DNA from: Undibacterium sp049340185
GTDB lineage: Bacteria > Pseudomonadota > Gammaproteobacteria > Burkholderiales > Burkholderiaceae_D
NCBI RefSeq assembly: GCF_049340185.1
Contig: NZ_JBMPPC010000010.1
Coordinates: 1 to 64,000 of the forward strand
Direction: 5' to 3'
Length of the DNA: 64,000 nt
In this document: positions 62,903 through 64,000 of the stretch, in pieces
Layout: the number at the start of each line of letters is the position of its first letter
How positions within the stretch are numbered: the stretch's first letter is position 1
Program-made: the position numbers and the translations under genes
The notes under the pieces: generated by a model
Told to the model about the DNA's origin: nothing
Databases searched by the model: none
What the model saw: the letters and a program-made list of their open reading frames with translations, nothing else

Positions 62903-63853
62903 ATGCAACTCGAAGCCAATGATTTATTGCTGTTCGCCCGCGTCGTGGATGAGGGCAGTTTTAGCCGTGCGGCGGAGCGGCTGGGCTTGCCGAAATCGAC
63001 CTTATCGCGCCGGATTACCGAGCTGGAATCTCAGTTAGGTGAGCGCCTGCTCTTGCGGACAACACGCAAACTCAGCGTGACGGATTTTGGTCATGCGGTG
63101 TTATTACATGCGCATCAGGTTACCGCCGAAGTCGAATCAGCCATGGCTCTAGCGCAGCACCGGCAAATTCAGCCCAGCGGTCGCTTGCGCATCTCTATGC
63201 CGAATGATTTTGCGAATGATGTATTGGCTCACTTGCTGGCGGAATTCATCGGCCGGTATCCGGCGATATCTTTAGAACTTGATCTGTCGGCACGGCGCGT
63301 TGATCTGATCGGTGAGAATTTTGATCTGGCGATACGGGTAGGCGAACTGGCAGATGATGCCACGCTGGCAGCGCGACGACTTGCCGTGTTTACGGTCGGT
63401 CTGTATGCAGCGCCAGCCTACCTGCAAAAACGCGGTACGCCCTACGAACCCGAAGCACTGATGGAACACGATAGCCTGCGTATTCTGATGCGCACCGGCG
63501 AACCGGAAATCTGGTCGCTGAGCCGTGGAGAAGAAAACTGGCGTGGCTCGCCACCGGCTCGTGCCACAGCCAACTCGCCAGAGACCCTAATCCGTCTGGC
63601 ACGCTCAGGTGTGGGCATTACGATGCTATCGGATTATTTTGCAGAACAACTTGTCAAAACCGGTGAGCTGGTACAGGTATTAGGCGACTGGACCTTACCC
63701 TCGGTCACGGTGTCTGCCGTGTTCCCCGGGCGTCGCCTGATGCCGGCCAGAACCCGTGTATTTCTGGATGCGCTGGAGACTCAGTTCTCCGGGCCACAAT
63801 GCCAGGCGATTGAAGCGCAGGTAAGCCTGAGAAAAAAACAGTCACGACCTTAA
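62903..63853 (+). CDS. LysR-family regulator
   Basis: A 316-residue LysR protein: HTH VDEGSFSRAAERLGLPKSTLSRRITELESQLGERLL and a C-terminal effector domain (DLIGENFDLAIRVGELADDAT). It is divergent from azoR, so it likely controls azoR, pirin and DoxX, as other azoreductase operons are controlled by LysR proteins. The ligand is unknown. Confidence 0.9.
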   Translation: MQLEANDLLLFARVVDEGSFSRAAERLGLPKSTLSRRITELESQLGERLLLRTTRKLSVTDFGHAVLLHAHQVTAEVESAMALAQHRQIQPSGRLRISMPNDFANDVLAHLLAEFIGRYPAISLELDLSARRVDLIGENFDLAIRVGELADDATLAARRLAVFTVGLYAAPAYLQKRGTPYEPEALMEHDSLRILMRTGEPEIWSLSRGEENWRGSPPARATANSPETLIRLARSGVGITMLSDYFAEQLVKTGELVQVLGDWTLPSVTVSAVFPGRRLMPARTRVFLDALETQFSGPQCQAIEAQVSLRKKQSRP

Positions 63854-63918
63854 ATCCAAAGTTGGTATGCATTAAGGCAGTGACTGTAAACTGGAAATAA
63901 TCTGAAATAATCTGCTAC

Positions 63919-64000
63919 TTAGAATTTAAAATTACCGGCGTCCAGCACCAGCGTCGCTGCACCGCAGGCAGGAGTTACGGCTTCACGATTGCCGCTGCTT
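63919..64000 (-). CDS. Unknown protein, C-terminal fragment
   Basis: On the minus strand a frame open from the window edge ends at the TAA at 63919-63921; the last residues are PACGAATLVLDAGNFKF. The rest lies beyond the window. I do not recognise it. It is convergent with the LysR gene. Confidence 0.5.
   Translation of the reverse strand, partial: SSGNREAVTPACGAATLVLDAGNFKF

Overview
The window reads as chromosomal DNA of a betaproteobacterium, most likely an Oxalobacteraceae-type Burkholderiales. This is inferred from the protein families: the str ribosomal operon, a GcvA-like LysR next to a DUF2917 gene, the COG4389 'site-specific recombinase' membrane family, and the dacC/dat/ybeD/lipB/lipA order. 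Base composition looks moderate, nearer half GC than the high GC of many Burkholderiales. Coding is dense. I see no tRNA, rRNA, insertion sequence, prophage or CRISPR array.

Layout. 1-3459 (minus): rpsL-rpsG-fusA-tuf, with tuf cut by the window edge and a promoter candidate at 3641-3670. 3944-5854: a phosphoethanolamine transferase-type membrane enzyme. 6263-9913: a lipid-transport (MCE/Mla-type) operon of STAS-permease, ATPase, MCE protein and auxiliary lipoprotein, then a VanZ protein, a 2Fe-2S protein and a hydrolase. 12318-19150: D-alanine carboxypeptidase, D-amino-acid aminotransferase, YbeD, LipB and LipA, interrupted by a ChaN-like gene and by a LysR/DUF2917 pair. 19242-21096 (minus): an operon of a secreted YxFxxD protein, an ECF sigma factor and its anti-sigma factor, with a plausible autoregulated ECF promoter. 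21356-24806: a sulfur/persulfide locus (TauE, split YeeE, BigR-type repressor, divergent persulfide dioxygenase).

24857-30481: a CorC/CNNM protein, the COG4389 membrane protein with a DUF4239 partner, and a TPR protein. 30802-36655: a complete RND tripartite efflux operon. 36656-40212: a 704-base intergenic region packed with palindromes, in front of a large secreted PHP-domain protein with Ig-like repeats. 40620-48236: a PhyH dioxygenase divergent from a KAS III enzyme, a DUF1800/DUF1501 pair, a TlpA-like thioredoxin and a solute-binding protein. Two copies of a dispersed repeat and two strong hairpins lie in the spacers here.

48354-58429: an MFS transporter, Lrp divergent from diaminopimelate decarboxylase, small genes flanked by two related 38-bp hairpins, a second PhyH protein, a PPi-type phosphofructokinase, a MepK-like peptidase, a DUF1624-like membrane protein and DAHP synthase. 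58502-63853: small stress or unknown proteins, then DoxX, pirin and azoreductase, divergent from a LysR regulator with a symmetric operator candidate. A gene fragment on the minus strand closes the window.

The most unusual material is regulatory or structural rather than a new protein system: the palindrome cluster before the PHP gene, the face-to-face promoters of the persulfide locus, the near-perfect 28-bp hairpin after the KAS III gene, and the related hairpin and repeat families. Functions come from recognising motifs by eye; no database search was run.
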